A DNA stretch of 64,000 bases from contig NC_063069.1 of NCBI RefSeq assembly GCF_022605165.1, positions 2,232,001 through 2,296,000 of the forward strand, given 5' to 3'. The DNA is from Purpureocillium takamizusanense. Taxonomy: Eukaryota > Ascomycota > Sordariomycetes > Hypocreales > Ophiocordycipitaceae. Positions 13,280 through 24,920 of the stretch are shown piece by piece (within the stretch, counting starts at the first letter, position 1; each line of letters starts with the position of its first letter). The position numbers were made by a program, and so were the translations under genes. Under the pieces are notes generated by a model, which saw nothing but the letters and a program-made list of their open reading frames with translations, was not told where the DNA came from and searched no databases.

Positions 13280-14121
13280 CCTGGGGGACAAAGTGCTGTT
13301 GGTTGTACTGAACTGACGTCTGGACAAAACAGAGAGAGTGTCTAGACACCATGATCATCCTAGGTCGCAAATGCCAAGACATCTCTCTATTATATCCCTT
13401 CCGTTGCTGAGCGAGCTTACCGTGAATCGCGATGGCAGCAATGCAGTCGTCGCATAAGACGGCTCCTTCTTTGACCGACGGGTAAGCCACCAATGGAAGC
13501 CAGGCCAATACACAGGCCTTGTCCGGGCTACAGACAGATTCCATCCCGCACATTGTGGCTTCGATGGGCGGCCGGGTACGAGGCATTGACGAATGGGGGC
13601 ACACCGCGGTTCGTATTGAGCTGGTCGGCTGACCTATTGCCTATTCTAGCGATTGGCCTGCTCTGGTGTTGAGGGAGCGGACAATCAACGATGCAAACGG
13701 CACCCGCGGGGGGCAAAGGCAGTGCCGCAGCAAGCTGAGACCCGAATGCTCTCCTTATCATTTCTTTCCAACTCACTCACTCAGCGTGACAAAGAATGCC
13801 TCGAGCGTCACTTGGACAATCATGCAGACCCCCATTCTTCGTGCCCAGAAACTGTGCCGTTTTTGGCGGAGAGTCGGCACCGAGGCTCAGCTAGAAGAAC
13901 ATGTCTCAGCCGATGCTGGCCACATTTAGCTGACCGCTGTCCACCATCATTCGCAATCGATGCCGAGTGGTAGTCATGCACATGCCATCATAGTTGATGG
14001 GAGAGCCCCTGCGCTGCTTGCGGGACGCGTGGCATATTGTCGTGGGGGATTCAGTATGGGAGTCAATGTTAGCAGTCAGAATACATTTACGAGAGCTGGG
14101 CTTGAGTGACAACCTTGAGAA
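13280..14121. other. intergenic, nothing supported
   Basis: Promoter side of the cysteine-rich secreted protein gene, then sequence with no recognisable coding content up to the end of the duplicated locus. Short frames on both strands carry no motif. Confidence 0.45.
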
Positions 14122-15885
14122 TCAACCTCGGAGCCTGGACCCGTCCAAATTCTCGTCATGTGCCCGCGACGACCTCAGAATGTATGACAAAGCTGGCGAC
14201 CAGCTCGTGAAATAACGATTGAATTGTTCTTCTCCCTGACATTGGCACTCAGCCTCCATGTCCAAGTTCAAAGCCCCCATGCACCGCTGTCGAGTTTCAT
14301 GTAATGCCACCCTCCGCAACCTGGTCATCTGTATGAGAGTCTTCTGCGTGGGGCGCGACCTGGAAGTCCATCTTCATGCCGAGCCGTGGATGCGGACTGG
14401 TCGTCCACAAACTGGAGTCTTGGTTCGACAGCTAGAGCCCTGTCCTTGGCGATTGAGGCGCTGCCTTCTTGGCATATACCTTCCGATAGCGCACGTCTCC
14501 AGATTTCCGCTGCCTTTTCAGCGTCGCAGTCCTCCCAATCCTCCCATCTTCCACGAAGTTTGTCCATCATCTCACTGTGTTCCATTTTGACGTCGAAAAG
14601 AAGTTGTTGGAAAGCGTACCAGTGACAAGACCGCAGGTCCCCCTTGTACTCTAGCGTATACCGGAGTAGTGCGAGACACTCAAAGCTGAAGCTCGTCCCC
14701 GACTCGACGTCGTCAATAAGCCTGCTGAGTCCGAACAACCAGCCCTCACCTGCAGTGCCGGTCTCGACGAAGATAGTGATATTCGTGGGGTTAGTTAAAT
14801 GGACAAAGTAAACAGCGGGCCAGGTCAACATGCTGCGGAAGGTATTGAGGGCGACGGCTGGAATGCGTGTATTGTGTAACCAAGGTTTTGAACAAGCCGA
14901 TGCCAAACAGTTTCGGACACGGAGGACGTACGACGTTCAGGATTTATATACATGAAAAGTGAACGAGACCATGTGCACGCACGCGGAGTAAGGTATCGAC
15001 GGGTTTTGAAATGACAAAGTATTTGTCGCCATTCGCAAGAACGCCCGCGAAACGGCCGCGTTACCGCAGCGCATGGTGGTCTCGGTAGACCTGCCGGGCG
15101 GCGAGTCTAAATCAAGTGTTTGCGTCATCCGTGATAGCAAAGCCCCGGAGCTGCTGCGAAATTACCTCATTGTGTTTGATGCCCCAGGCACGGGCAATGC
15201 AGTGTCCCCTAGGATCCCGCGCTACTGCTTTGTGAAACTCGATTGGGTTCCGTAATGCCTGGGCCCCTGCTCTGCTCTTGTCTTGTTGTCGTGCAAGAAT
15301 GTATGGCCTGTCCAGAATCTATTCACTCAATGCATCTAAGTTGACCAAACCCTACTAGGTGTCTTGGGTGCTCGCAAGACGGAAGATATGTGATTAAGTC
15401 AGGTGCTGCGCGCATGACTGGGTACGGAATTTACTCAACTGGTTCTAGCACAACACGCCTCTCAAAAAAATGGTGCATGCCTCTGTTCTGAATAACGTCA
15501 GGCTCGGGCGTGCTCTCGGGTGTTATGGATGGGTTAGTCAGCCTCACAGTTGGCCAGCTCTTTCACTGGTCTCTCTCTCACTCGGCCACCTATATAGCTC
15601 TCTTCTTCCTCCCTTCATAGCCCATTAAGCTCTCTCTTCATCATCAGCTGTGCGCCTGTGCCTCCTTTCTCATCGGGCAACTGCGGGGCGGAGACGGTCT
15701 ATATTGCCCTGATCGGCAGCTTCGGAATGTCCGCAAAAGCGCCTTTGTACGTAAAGTCGCGTCCACCAGCGCCTGTGCAACGTGGAAGATGCATACGAAG
15801 TATAAGTAGATCACCGCCTGCCACATACAGCATATGGTTGGCCGCTATAGCGCACCTGCTATGGTCGTAATACGCGCGTTCTACT

Positions 15886-15957
15886 ATGTGCATTGCCGCT
15901 TGCGTTGCCGTTTGCGTTGGCACATGCGTTGCTGCGTGTGTTGCTACGTGTATTGTA
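15886..15957. repeat. 12-nt minisatellite, six imperfect units
   Basis: Six consecutive 12-nt units related to GCTTGCGTTGCC, degenerating rightward to ACGTGTATTGTA. It lies within the extra sequence of copy A. Confidence 0.7.
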
Positions 15958-16137
15958 ATGGTCACTGCTGCGAGGCAGCTGCGGCCCGATCAAACGCGAA
16001 TCTCACGCGAAGATAGGAACGCTTACATACCTTAGCTCACTAGCTTTTATTCTTTTGCCGCCACGGGTAGGATCCTAAGTTTCCCCGAATAGGCTTATTT
16101 CTAAAGAAAAAAGTCTGTTCACGGTTAGATGAGAGAG

Positions 16138-16203
16138 AGTATATCTTAACACTTCCATAAGTATATCTTGACACTTACACAGTTATATCTTAATACTGAC
16201 ATA
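16138..16203. repeat. 22-nt tandem repeat, three units
   Basis: Three consecutive 22-nt units sharing the core TATATCTT[AG]A.ACT followed by a CATA-like end. AT-rich, inside the extra sequence of copy A. Confidence 0.75.
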
Positions 16204-16566
16204 ACTTCGCTTCTCCTGCATCCTTTGGTAGCTTAACTGCTGCGCGTTCGAGAAGAGCCAAGTGATAGCCTCGAAATCTGGCTCGACCGCTGCACACGCG
16301 TCGAGGTTGCCGATCGGGGCGTATGCTTTCGTTGACGTAAAGTCGAGCCTGAGTAATAACTGGAGCGCACGGCCGTGGCGCCGCGTAGTTCCTACCTTGG
16401 CACCGCCATGGAGCGGACAATGGTGGAGGATGAGTGACACAGCCTTCAATGTTGTCTGCTTGTTCCAACCGACAAACCGGCCCACTCCCACCGCACGCTT
16501 ATCTGGCTCTGCTTGTTGGAATTGGTACATCAGTATTGACTCATTGGTCCCACTCACTCCCGCCGC

Positions 16567-18233
16567 TCATTCAATCTTGAAGCCTGAAACGGTGCACATG
16601 CTCGTCCATGTCCCCCGTGACGACGACGATAGAATGCATGACAAAGTTGGCGGCCAGCTTGTAAAATAGTGCGATTGGATTGTTCTTCTCCCTGAGCTTC
16701 CATTTAGCCTCCCTGTCTGGTCCAAATTCAAAGCCCCAATGCACCGCTGTCGACCCTCATTCAATTGCCCCCTCCGCCACTGGTCCTCTGTATGTGATCC
16801 TTCTGCGTTGGCCGCGACATGGAAATTTCGAAAGTCCATCTTCACATTGAGGTGTAAATCAATGTGGGCTGGCCGTGGGAATGGCCGTGGGAAAAGCAAA
16901 GTCCCATGGCCTGGAGACTTGACGACTGTCCTTGGCCCTTGACACGCTGCCTGCTTGAGCCATTCCTTCCCCCACCGCAAGCTCCCAGATCTGGTCTGCT
17001 ATGGCAACGGATGTTTCGGGGTTGCCCACACGCCTGTATTTATAGAAAACGCCCTCAATAAGTGCTCTGAAAGCCTGGATGTAGGGAAACCACAGGACGC
17101 CCTTGTACTCTAGGCTATGAAAGCCGGGCATCAACGAGATGTCGTCCCAACATTCCTCTCGCACACGGCCATCTTCTCCCAAGTAGAAAAGCGTGCCGTC
17201 AGCTGCAATCCCGTTCTCGAGGAAGAACTGGACCATTGGACAGCCATGGCGATCCAACGAACGGCAAACGTGAACCGGTAGCCAATCATGCATGATGCGG
17301 ACGGTGACTGAGATGCGCGTATGAGGAAGTATTTGCAGAAGCCGACGTTGGATTCTGATAGGGAGAACGTCCGGCGTTCAGCATTTATAGCCACGAGGAG
17401 TACGGCATCGATGGGCTGTGGAATGACACAGAACTTGTCGTCATTCGCAGATACGCTCGCGTAACAACTTGTGACGATGAATGCAGGCAGCACTCTCAGC
17501 CGCGTTGCCGCGGCGCATGACGGTCTTGGTCGACATGTCCGGGCCGCGAGTCTGAACAAGGTATATGTATCATTCGTGATGTCAAACCCACGTGAGCTAT
17601 TGCGAAATTGCCTCATTGTGTTTGACGCTCTAGGCACGGGCAATGTAGCGCCCCAGGATCCCGCGTCACTGCTTTGTACACAGGATTGGGTTCCGTAATG
17701 CCTGGGCCCTGCTTTTATCTTGGTGCCGTGCAGGATTGTCTGGCCTGTCCAGGATTCGTCTCCTCAACGCATCTAGTCGACCACGTCCCATTAGGTAACT
17801 TGGATCAGCTGATGCTCGAAAGACGGATGGTATGCGGTTGAGTCGGGTGCTGCGTGCATGCCGTGGGCGCACGGAGTCTACTAGTTCTAGTTCAACATGA
17901 CTCTCAAGGGAATGATACGCAGCCGGGGTTCTGGATAACGTCTACAGCGGACGTGCCCGAGGAGGCTCGGTCGCGGGCGGGGCGGAAACGGTCTACGCTT
18001 TCGTCAACATAATGCCAAGTCTGCGTAGCCGGGAACACACAGCCATCAATTGGGCGCCGACGCGTACGAAGTAGCTTGTAACTAGCTGGCTGGCGCAGCC
18101 ATGGCATGGAGCGGACGACAATGATTGTCTGTTCCCGCGAAGCTCCCGCTCCCGCCCCACGCTTGTCTGTCTGGTCTGGCTCTGCTCCTTGGAGTTCGTG
18201 CAATTGACGAGGGTCCGATTTCGCCCCACTCAC
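16567..18233 (-). pseudogene. copy B of the tandemly duplicated unrecognised gene
   Basis: Minus-strand unit ending at the stop 16567-16569, ten bases from the presumptive start of copy A, so the two lie head to tail. It holds several open blocks that match copy A: a start MSG.K near 18233, a block 17643-17131, a block 17293-16859 containing VQFFLENGIAADGTLF and SLEYKGVLW, and a final block 16980-16567 with RQRCIGALNLD and HYFTSWPPTLS. The blocks are in different frames and would need three or more introns, or frameshifts, to join. It is better preserved than copy A and could still be a gene. I recognise no family and assign no function. Confidence 0.4.
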
Positions 18234-18667
18234 TCCCAGCGTTCAAATTCACTTCTCACAGTTGAGGCCAAAAGTCGAGCTCCGGCTCAGCTCCCGGTGC
18301 GGGGAGGGTACGGTTGGCCGAAGCGAGCGGTCAACTGACCATGGTACAAGGTATGCCGATGCTGGAAACTTTCATCAACTCGACTTGGTGCTTTCAGCAG
18401 GACATGGCATGGAATTTTTGACGCCGTGTTCCGCCGCGCCGGCATTCACGCCGAAACACGTGGACGCGCAAAAATGCCGGACCGAAAATTTTTGCCCCTC
18501 CACGTATCGATAAGTGGTGGAAGGAGGGGCAGCTCAAAAGTGAATTTCCTCTGACGCGAGCCATCCATCATCTCCCGCGACTGTTGGGACGCCCTTCCGC
18601 GACAAGCCTTTTCGCAAAGGGTTTGCCGTCACCCCCCCCCGTACCCGGCCATTTCACCACGCTCGCC
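18234..18667. other. promoter region of the FGAM synthase gene
   Basis: Short spacer between the divergent start of the duplicated locus and the purine gene. It includes a CGATAA core at 18508 and a C-rich leader just before the ATG. Confidence 0.5.
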
Positions 18668-21600
18668 ATGCCTCACGAGACCTTGGTCGGTAGCTCCTGC
18701 TATACGGCGTCTACCGCCCAGGAGCTCAAGGCTCGCGCCAACAAGACCAGCCAGCCCGCCATCAAGCAAATCCGCGGTCAGTGGGTCTACTATGTCGACC
18801 TCGTCAACTCCAGCAAGACCGTCCTCGATCAGGTCAAGGGACTGCTCCAGGATGTCGACTCGGAGCCGCTCCTCGCTTCGCAGAGTGGCGGCAATTCGGC
18901 CACCATATACGTCACTCCGCGTTACCTGTCGCCTTGGAGCTCGCAGGCCACCAGTATTGCTCACGTGTGCGGCCTCAAGGACCATGTGCGACGCATCGAA
19001 AAGGGACGACTCATTGTCGTCGACTTTGAGACGCCCTTTGAGCCTGGCCAAGAGTCCTCCATCAGGGACGTCCTTCACGACCGCATGACCGAAATTTTCG
19101 ACCTGGAGAAGCCGTCGTTGAATGCCATGTTCCAAGACGATGCGCCCGCCCCCCTCGTCGTTGTCGACATATTCGCCGATGGTAAAGACCCTCTCAGCAT
19201 CCTCAAGCAGTACAACCAGGAAAAGGGCCTCAGCCTTGACGAATCCGAAATGCAATATCTCGTCGACGTCTTCACAAAGCTGGGCCGCCCCCCTCACGAT
19301 GTCGAGCTCTTCATGTTTGCCCAGGTCAACTCTGAGTACGTCGAGGCTTCTCTAGACAGCGCGCCTGGCACCGCTGACAGAACAGACACTGCCGGCACAA
19401 GGTATTCAACGCCAGCTGGACCATTGACGGCGTGTCGCAAGACAAGAGCCTGTTCGAGATGATCAGGAACACGCACAAGAAGACGCCTGACTACACCGTG
19501 TCAGCGTACAGCGACAACGCTGCCGTTCTTCAGGGCGAGCCTGCCCACTTCTGGTCTCCGGATTATTCGACAGGGTCTTGGAAGCTCACGCCCGAGGTTG
19601 CGCATGTGCTGGCCAAGGTCGAGGTTAGTACGTAGAGTCTCGGCGCATTGAATCGTGTTAACGCTCGCTATGCCAGACACACAACCATCCGACCGCCATT
19701 TCGTGAGTTTCCGCGTGCTTCTTCTCCGCATTCTTGGCTAATGACTGTCCAAGCCCATTCCCTGGCGCTGCTACCGGCTCCGGCGGCGAGATTCGAGACG
19801 AGGCAGCCGTCGGCCGCGGCTCAGTGACAAAGGGGGGCCTGTGCGGTTTCTGGGTGTCCGATCTCCTCATTCCCGACCGCCGCGCCCCGTGGGAGTCGGA
19901 CATTGGCCGTCCAGCCCACTACGCGAGCAGCCTTGACATTATGCTCGAGGCCCCCATCGGCAGCGCCCGATTCAACAACGAGTTCGGCCGGCCTTGTCTT
20001 ACCGGCACCTTCCGCACCCTTCTCACACCGGCCTCGTCCGATGACGCTGCCGCGGACGCCAAGGAATGGCGCGGATACCATAAACCCATCATGCTGGCTG
20101 GTGGCGTCGGCACTGTTCGCCCGCAGAACGCTTTGAAAGAAGAGCGGTTCGTCCGCGAAGGGGCGCACGTCATCGTTTTGGGCGGCCCTGCCATGCTCAT
20201 TGGCCTCGGTGGCGGCGCCGCCTCGAGCAACGCGTCGGGCGAAGGCAACGCCGATCTGGACTTTGACAGCGTGCAGCGTGGTAATCCCGAGATGGAACGA
20301 CGCGCCCAGATGGTCATCAACACTTGCACGGCCCTCGGCGAGCAGAGTCCGATCGCCATGATCCACGACGTGGGCGCCGGCGGCCTGTCAAATGCGCTCC
20401 CCGAACTCGTCAAGGATGCCGGGTATGGCGGCAACTTTGAGCTTCGGCAGGTCGAAAGTGCGGATCGGAGCATGAGTCCGCTTCAGATTTGGTGCAACGA
20501 GGCTCAGGAACGATATGTGCTTCTGATCAACCCCGAGAACATGAATCGCTTCACCAGCATTTGCCGCCGTGAGCGTTGCGGCTTTTCCGATGTTGGTGCT
20601 GTTGCATCTCGAGACTCGAGCGGGGTCTCCAAACTGGTGCTCACGGACCGCGAGTCCAAGGAGTACCCACGCCCCATCGACCTGCCAATGGATGCGCTCT
20701 TCCCTCCCAAGCGCCAGCAGGATCGCAACGTCACCTCGATCAAGCCCAGCTTCGCTCCGTTCGATGCCATGGCGTCCCTTCGCAAGGACTTTGGAGACCT
20801 CGGCAACGCCGAGTTGCTCAGCAAGGCTGTCGAACGCGTGTTCCTGATGCCTGCCGTCGGCTCAAAGTCATTCCTCATCACCATTGGCGACCGAACTGTC
20901 GGTGGACTTACTACCAGAGATCAGATGGTTGGGCCGTGGCAAACCCCGGTTGCCGACGTCGCCATCACGGCCACGTCCTTCAGCCTTGGCGGAAAGCAAC
21001 GGATTGGCGAGGCCATGGCCATGGGCGAAAAGCCTACTCTGGCACTTGTTGATCCTGCCGCTTCGGCTAGGATGGCCGTTGCCGAGAGTCTGCTGAACAT
21101 TGGCGCGGCCGACATCATGGGCGACCTGCGCCGCGTCAAGCTCTCGGCAAACTGGATGGCCGCTGTGAGTCATCCGGGAGAGGGTGCTGCCCTTTACGAA
21201 GCGGTCAAGGCAATTGGCATGGAGATGTGCCCTGAGCTCAACATCAGCATCCCCGTCGGAAAGGACTCGACGTCCATGAAGGCCGTGTGGAAGGAGGACG
21301 GACAGGCAAAGAGTGTTACCGCTCCCGTTTCCGTCGCCATCTCCGCGTTTACTGTCGTCGAAGATGTCCGCAAGACCTGGACACCGCACCTTCGCCGAGT
21401 GGAGGAGGTTGGCGAGACGATTCTCCTGTTTGTCGATCTCGCCGAGGGACGCAAGGCCTTGGGTGGATCGGCCCTGGCCCAGTCTTTCGGCGCCGTTGGC
21501 AACGAGGTGCCGGATATGAAGAATTTCGATTTGATGAGGGATTACTTCGATGCTCTATCACAGTTGCACGAGAGCGGCGTCGTGCTGGCATACCATGACC

Positions 21601-22889
21601 GATCTGATGGTGGTCTCATTACCACAGTCGCCGAGATGATGTTTGCTGGCCGCTGTGGCGTCGACATGATGATGGACGGCATCGCCAAGTCTGGTCAGAC
21701 GGGAGACATGGTTGAGGCGCTGTTCAACGAGGAGCTCGGCGCCGTCTTCCAGGTCCGGGCCTCTGACGAGATCAACTTCAAGCGCTGCTTCGCTACCTGC
21801 GGGCCCCCGCCTGGCTTGGTTCGCAAGTTTGGTGTGGTTAAGTCCAAGGGCAGGCAGTCGCTGACGATCCGTCACGCCGGTGCTACATTCGCCACACTCG
21901 GCCGTGCCGAAATGCAGCAGTGGTGGTCCAAGACTTCTTACGAGATGCAGCGCCTGCGAGACAACCCTGCCTGCGCAGACTCCGAGTTTGCCACAATCGC
22001 AGACTCCGAGGATCCCGGCATGTCCTACAACCTCACCTACTCTCCGGCCGAGAACATTATGCCCCTTACCTCGTCTATCAGCGGTTTCTTTGGAAAGGCG
22101 CCTCGGGTTGCTGTTCTCCGAGAGCAAGGCGTTAACGGCTACGCCGAGCTGGCATTTGCTTTCAAGGCTGCTGGCTTCGAGCCTGTTGACATTCACATGA
22201 CGGATGTTCTGGATGGCAGGTCTCTTGCCGACTTTACCGGATTGGCTGCTCCGGGAGGCTTTTCGTACGGCGATGTTCTTGGCGCGGGTCAAGGTTGGGC
22301 CAAGTCGATCCTGATGCATGAGAACACTCGACGAGAGTTCACCGACTTCTTCAAGCGGCCCGATACCTTTGCTCTGGGTGTCTGCAATGGCTGCCAGCTA
22401 CTCACGCGCATCAAGTCGCTGATCCCTGGCGCCGAACACTGGCCGACCTTTGTCGACAATGCGAGCCAGCAGTTTGAGGGTCGCTTCAGCATGGTCAAGG
22501 TCGAGGAGAATAGCAGCAAACCCTCGGTCTTCTTCCACGGCATGAACGGCTCGACGTTGCCCGTTGTTGTGTCTCACGGCGAGGGCCGAGCGAAATTCCC
22601 ATCGCCCAACTCGCTGCAGGAGCTGACCAGCTCGGGCATGATTCCGCTTCGCTATGTCGACAACCGCTTGCACGTCACGGAGCAGTACCCCTACAATCCC
22701 AACGGCAGCCCTGCCGGCGTGGCCGGTGTGTCGACCAAGGACGGCCGTTTTGTGGCGATGATGCCACATCCCGAGCGCACTGTCCTCGCCGATGTGGCCA
22801 GCTTCGTGCCTCGCGAGGCAGTTGACGAGTGGGGTGAGTTTGGGCCGTGGGTGCGCATCTTCCGCAGCGCCCGACGATGGGTGGGCTGA
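18668..22889 (+). CDS. ADE6: phosphoribosylformylglycinamidine synthase
   Basis: Converts FGAR, glutamine and ATP to FGAM, the fourth step of de novo purine synthesis, as one large multidomain enzyme (PurL plus glutaminase). Exons 18668-19335, 19386-19623, 19677-19702 and 19754-22889 give 1355 residues, the normal eukaryotic length. The short exon 3 (26 nt) encodes THNHPTAI, the conserved PurL motif, which confirms both flanking introns. HCRHKVFNASW, GGPAMLIGLGGGAASS and NPEMERRAQMV follow. The C-terminal class I glutaminase has GVCNGCQLL (nucleophile Cys1188) and MMPHPERTV (His1316, Glu1318). The ATG at 18668 gives the family N-terminus; an in-frame ATG at 18584 would add 28 residues that fit less well. 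Confidence 0.97.
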
Positions 22890-23059
22890 GCGGGTTCGGT
22901 CTCTTGTTGGTTGCATATGGTGTCACGAAAAAACTATAGATGGGTATGGTGTTTATGACTGAACTTCAAAGAGCAGAGTTTTCAGTTGGAGCAGACAAAT
23001 TTACAGGCATTGCACGTATAGAAAGTCTCTTCGCTGCCTTGATGGTTGGCCGTGTCGTG

Positions 23060-24085
23060 TCAGATCCACGCACCGTCGACGGCGTAAACGCTGCCGCTCA
23101 CGAAGGTGCTTTCGGGTCCGAGAAGAAAGGCGACTACGGCGGCGACCTCCTCTGGTTTCCCGTAGCGTCGAAAAGCCGTGGACTCGTCAAACGGTGCGTC
23201 GGCGGGGCGCCCGGTCTGAGCCCAGGCTCGCTCCATCATTGGCGTGTAGATGGCTCCCGGGGCGACGGCATTGACCCGGATCTCACGGTCTCCGACCTCC
23301 TTGGCTGCGGCGCGGGTGAGACCAACGACGCCGTGTTTGCTGGCCCCGTATGCTCCGTGGAGGGCCATGGCTGAATCCCATTAGCTTGCGCACTAGATGT
23401 GATGAGGCGACGCTACTGATGAGTCCTTCCCAACCCTGGTGCTAGTTGCCGCGACAAAGGTCAAGTGAAAGGCATGATATACAACAGCTCAAGACAAGGC
23501 GCAACAAGGAAGGGAGGCAATACCGTTTGTGCCATGTATGCTCGCCATGTTGACGATGGAACCGCCGTCGGCGACGCACTTGAGCTCCGCGCGCAGGCAG
23601 TACATGCACCCGGTGAGGTTCACGGCGATGAGGCGGTGCCACTCCTCGTCGTCGTCCGTGCCGGCGACGGAGCCCACGGAGTGGTACCGTCCGATGACGC
23701 CCGCGATGTTGGCCGCGCCGTCGAGCCGCCCGAACCGCTCCACGACTCCCGCGATCCAGGCGTCGACCTGCGCGCGCTGCGTGACGTCGACGCGCGCGAC
23801 TGCGAACCTGGGCTTCGCGCCATCGTCACTGCCTGCTGCTTCGCTGCCGGTGGGGGGCTCGGAGGCGGCCGCCGCGAAGGGTTGCTGCCGTGGTTGGGAA
23901 GAAGAAGGAGGTTGGCTTTGATGAGAGATTTGAGCCGTGAAGAGTGCCTCTGCGGCGGCGAGGCTGGCATCGTCCACGTCGGCGACGCAGACGGTTGCGC
24001 CGCGCTCGAGAAGGAGCTTGGACGTCGCGAGACCGATGCCGCTGGCGCCGCCGGTGACGGCAAAGACCTTGCCCTCGAGAGCCAT
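23060..24085 (-). CDS. short-chain dehydrogenase/reductase
   Basis: NAD(P)-dependent oxidoreductase of the classical SDR family. Exons 24085-23524 and 23370-23060 give 290 residues. Visible motifs: TGGASGIG (dinucleotide binding), AD.DD at the end of beta-2 (favouring NAD over NADP), NIAGVIG, a SIVNMAS catalytic-Ser strand, YGASK (catalytic Tyr and Lys), and AVAPGAIYTPMM. Removing the 153-nt intron joins IHGTN to AMALHGAYGASKHG, restoring the active-site helix. A Ser/Gln/Pro-rich insert of about 45 residues after residue ~50 is unusual and probably a surface loop. Substrate unknown. Both the SDR and the next gene are on the minus strand but 0.8 kb apart, so there is no evidence of co-regulation. 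Confidence 0.9.
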
Positions 24086-24920
24086 GTTTCCAGCGAATCA
24101 GCCTTGAATACTACCTTTCTTACACTGTTGGGGGTAATGGAATGGACGCTCGTGGGCACAAGCGAGTCTCGTGGTTATTGTGCACTGGCGAGCAGAGTCA
24201 GTGGCGATCGCCAGCAGTCGCGACATGTGCGGGTTCTCCGAAGACGATGTATGGCTTTGGATATCTCACATATGACGCCAGTCTGTCGTGAAGGCACATG
24301 CCAGCAGCAGCTTCATTGATGATGAGTGATGTGATTTTCCGGCGGCATGTCGGCTCGACTGGCTGTGTGCTAGTGATATAAAAGATGCTCCGGTGCGCGA
24401 CTGGACGGATGGATGGCTGCAAGGCTTGATTGACATGGGAGGCTATGGTGACCTCTTGCTTCTTGCAAGTCCCAAAGCGGGGGTTGGCACACCGCGCGCT
24501 TTATCCAGCAGACCATGCCCTTAAAACAGAAGATGCATGATTGGAGCAGATGTAGATCCCGAGGGCTGGGGGGGTATGGGATGACACCCGCTCTTTGCCA
24601 GGTAGGGTGGCAGCCAAGGTAGTAAGTACATGTAAGAGGAGCATGGCCTCTCCATCCATCCATGCGCCCTGACTCTAGTCCGTCTTTGCGAACCTTTCCA
24701 ACAGGGGATACAGCCGGCTCAGCGATGCAAGACAGAAACTTAATCAACCATCACGGGATTCGGCTTGGCAACAGAAATAATGTATGTACCTTGACCGTGG
24801 TTGGGTATCTTGTTTTCCCATCAACCAGCCGCCGGGCCCTCCCTGTTGACGTTGCAAGTGCAAGTATCACCACCGTGACTCCAGATCATCCCAAGATATA
24901 CAAAACGGCTGCACCTCCAG
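24086..24920. other. intergenic, SDR promoter and 3' region of the PTH11-type gene
   Basis: No gene supported. It holds the promoter of the minus-strand SDR gene and the 3' side of the membrane-receptor gene. Confidence 0.5.

Larger units (their letters stand above)
14122..16557 (-). pseudogene. copy A of a tandemly duplicated unrecognised gene, probably broken
   Basis: Minus-strand unit, paralogous to the unit at 16567-18233. Shared peptide blocks, in order: a start MSG..., DK.[FC]VI..P[IV]D near 15010, HTRI-type and F[VL]E[TN]G.A.[DE]G..LF near 14770, LEYKG near 14650, EG[IM].Q.GS.S.AKD near 14450, then RQRC[MI]GALNLD and YFTSW.P.LS near 14200-14290. This copy has a one-base difference relative to copy B between 14310 and 14330 that shifts frame within an otherwise alignable block. 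It also has a stop (TATATAA) near 14950 where copy B reads through, and several hundred extra bases at about 15.3-16.3 kb. No domain of known function is visible. Some frame changes could be introns, so I offer no exon model. Confidence 0.45.
14122..18240. repeat. head-to-tail duplication of a 1.7-2.4 kb unit
   Basis: Direct DNA similarity, interrupted by divergence, links 14160-14330 with 16620-16790 (for example ATGACAAAG.TGGCG.CCAGCT and ATTGTTCTTCTCCCTGA). It also links 15165-15275 with 17600-17715 (GATTGGGTTCCGTAATGCC in both). The region after ~15690 resembles that after ~17980 (GGCGGA.ACGGTCTA). The right unit is about 1.67 kb and the left about 2.44 kb. The left unit carries an extra partial copy of its own middle: ACGTAAAGTCG occurs at 15749-15759 and again at 16335-16345. 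Confidence 0.75.

Noticed and set aside
15749..16345. The 11-bp direct repeat ACGTAAAGTCG as a target-site duplication of an inserted element
   Set aside because: Sequence beside both copies is also similar (CGATCGG-type stretch, GCTTTC-type stretch), so a local duplication explains it better. No terminal inverted repeats are visible.
23465..24319. 284-codon plus-strand frame
   Set aside because: It is the antisense shadow of the SDR gene, whose minus-strand motifs and splice structure are unambiguous.
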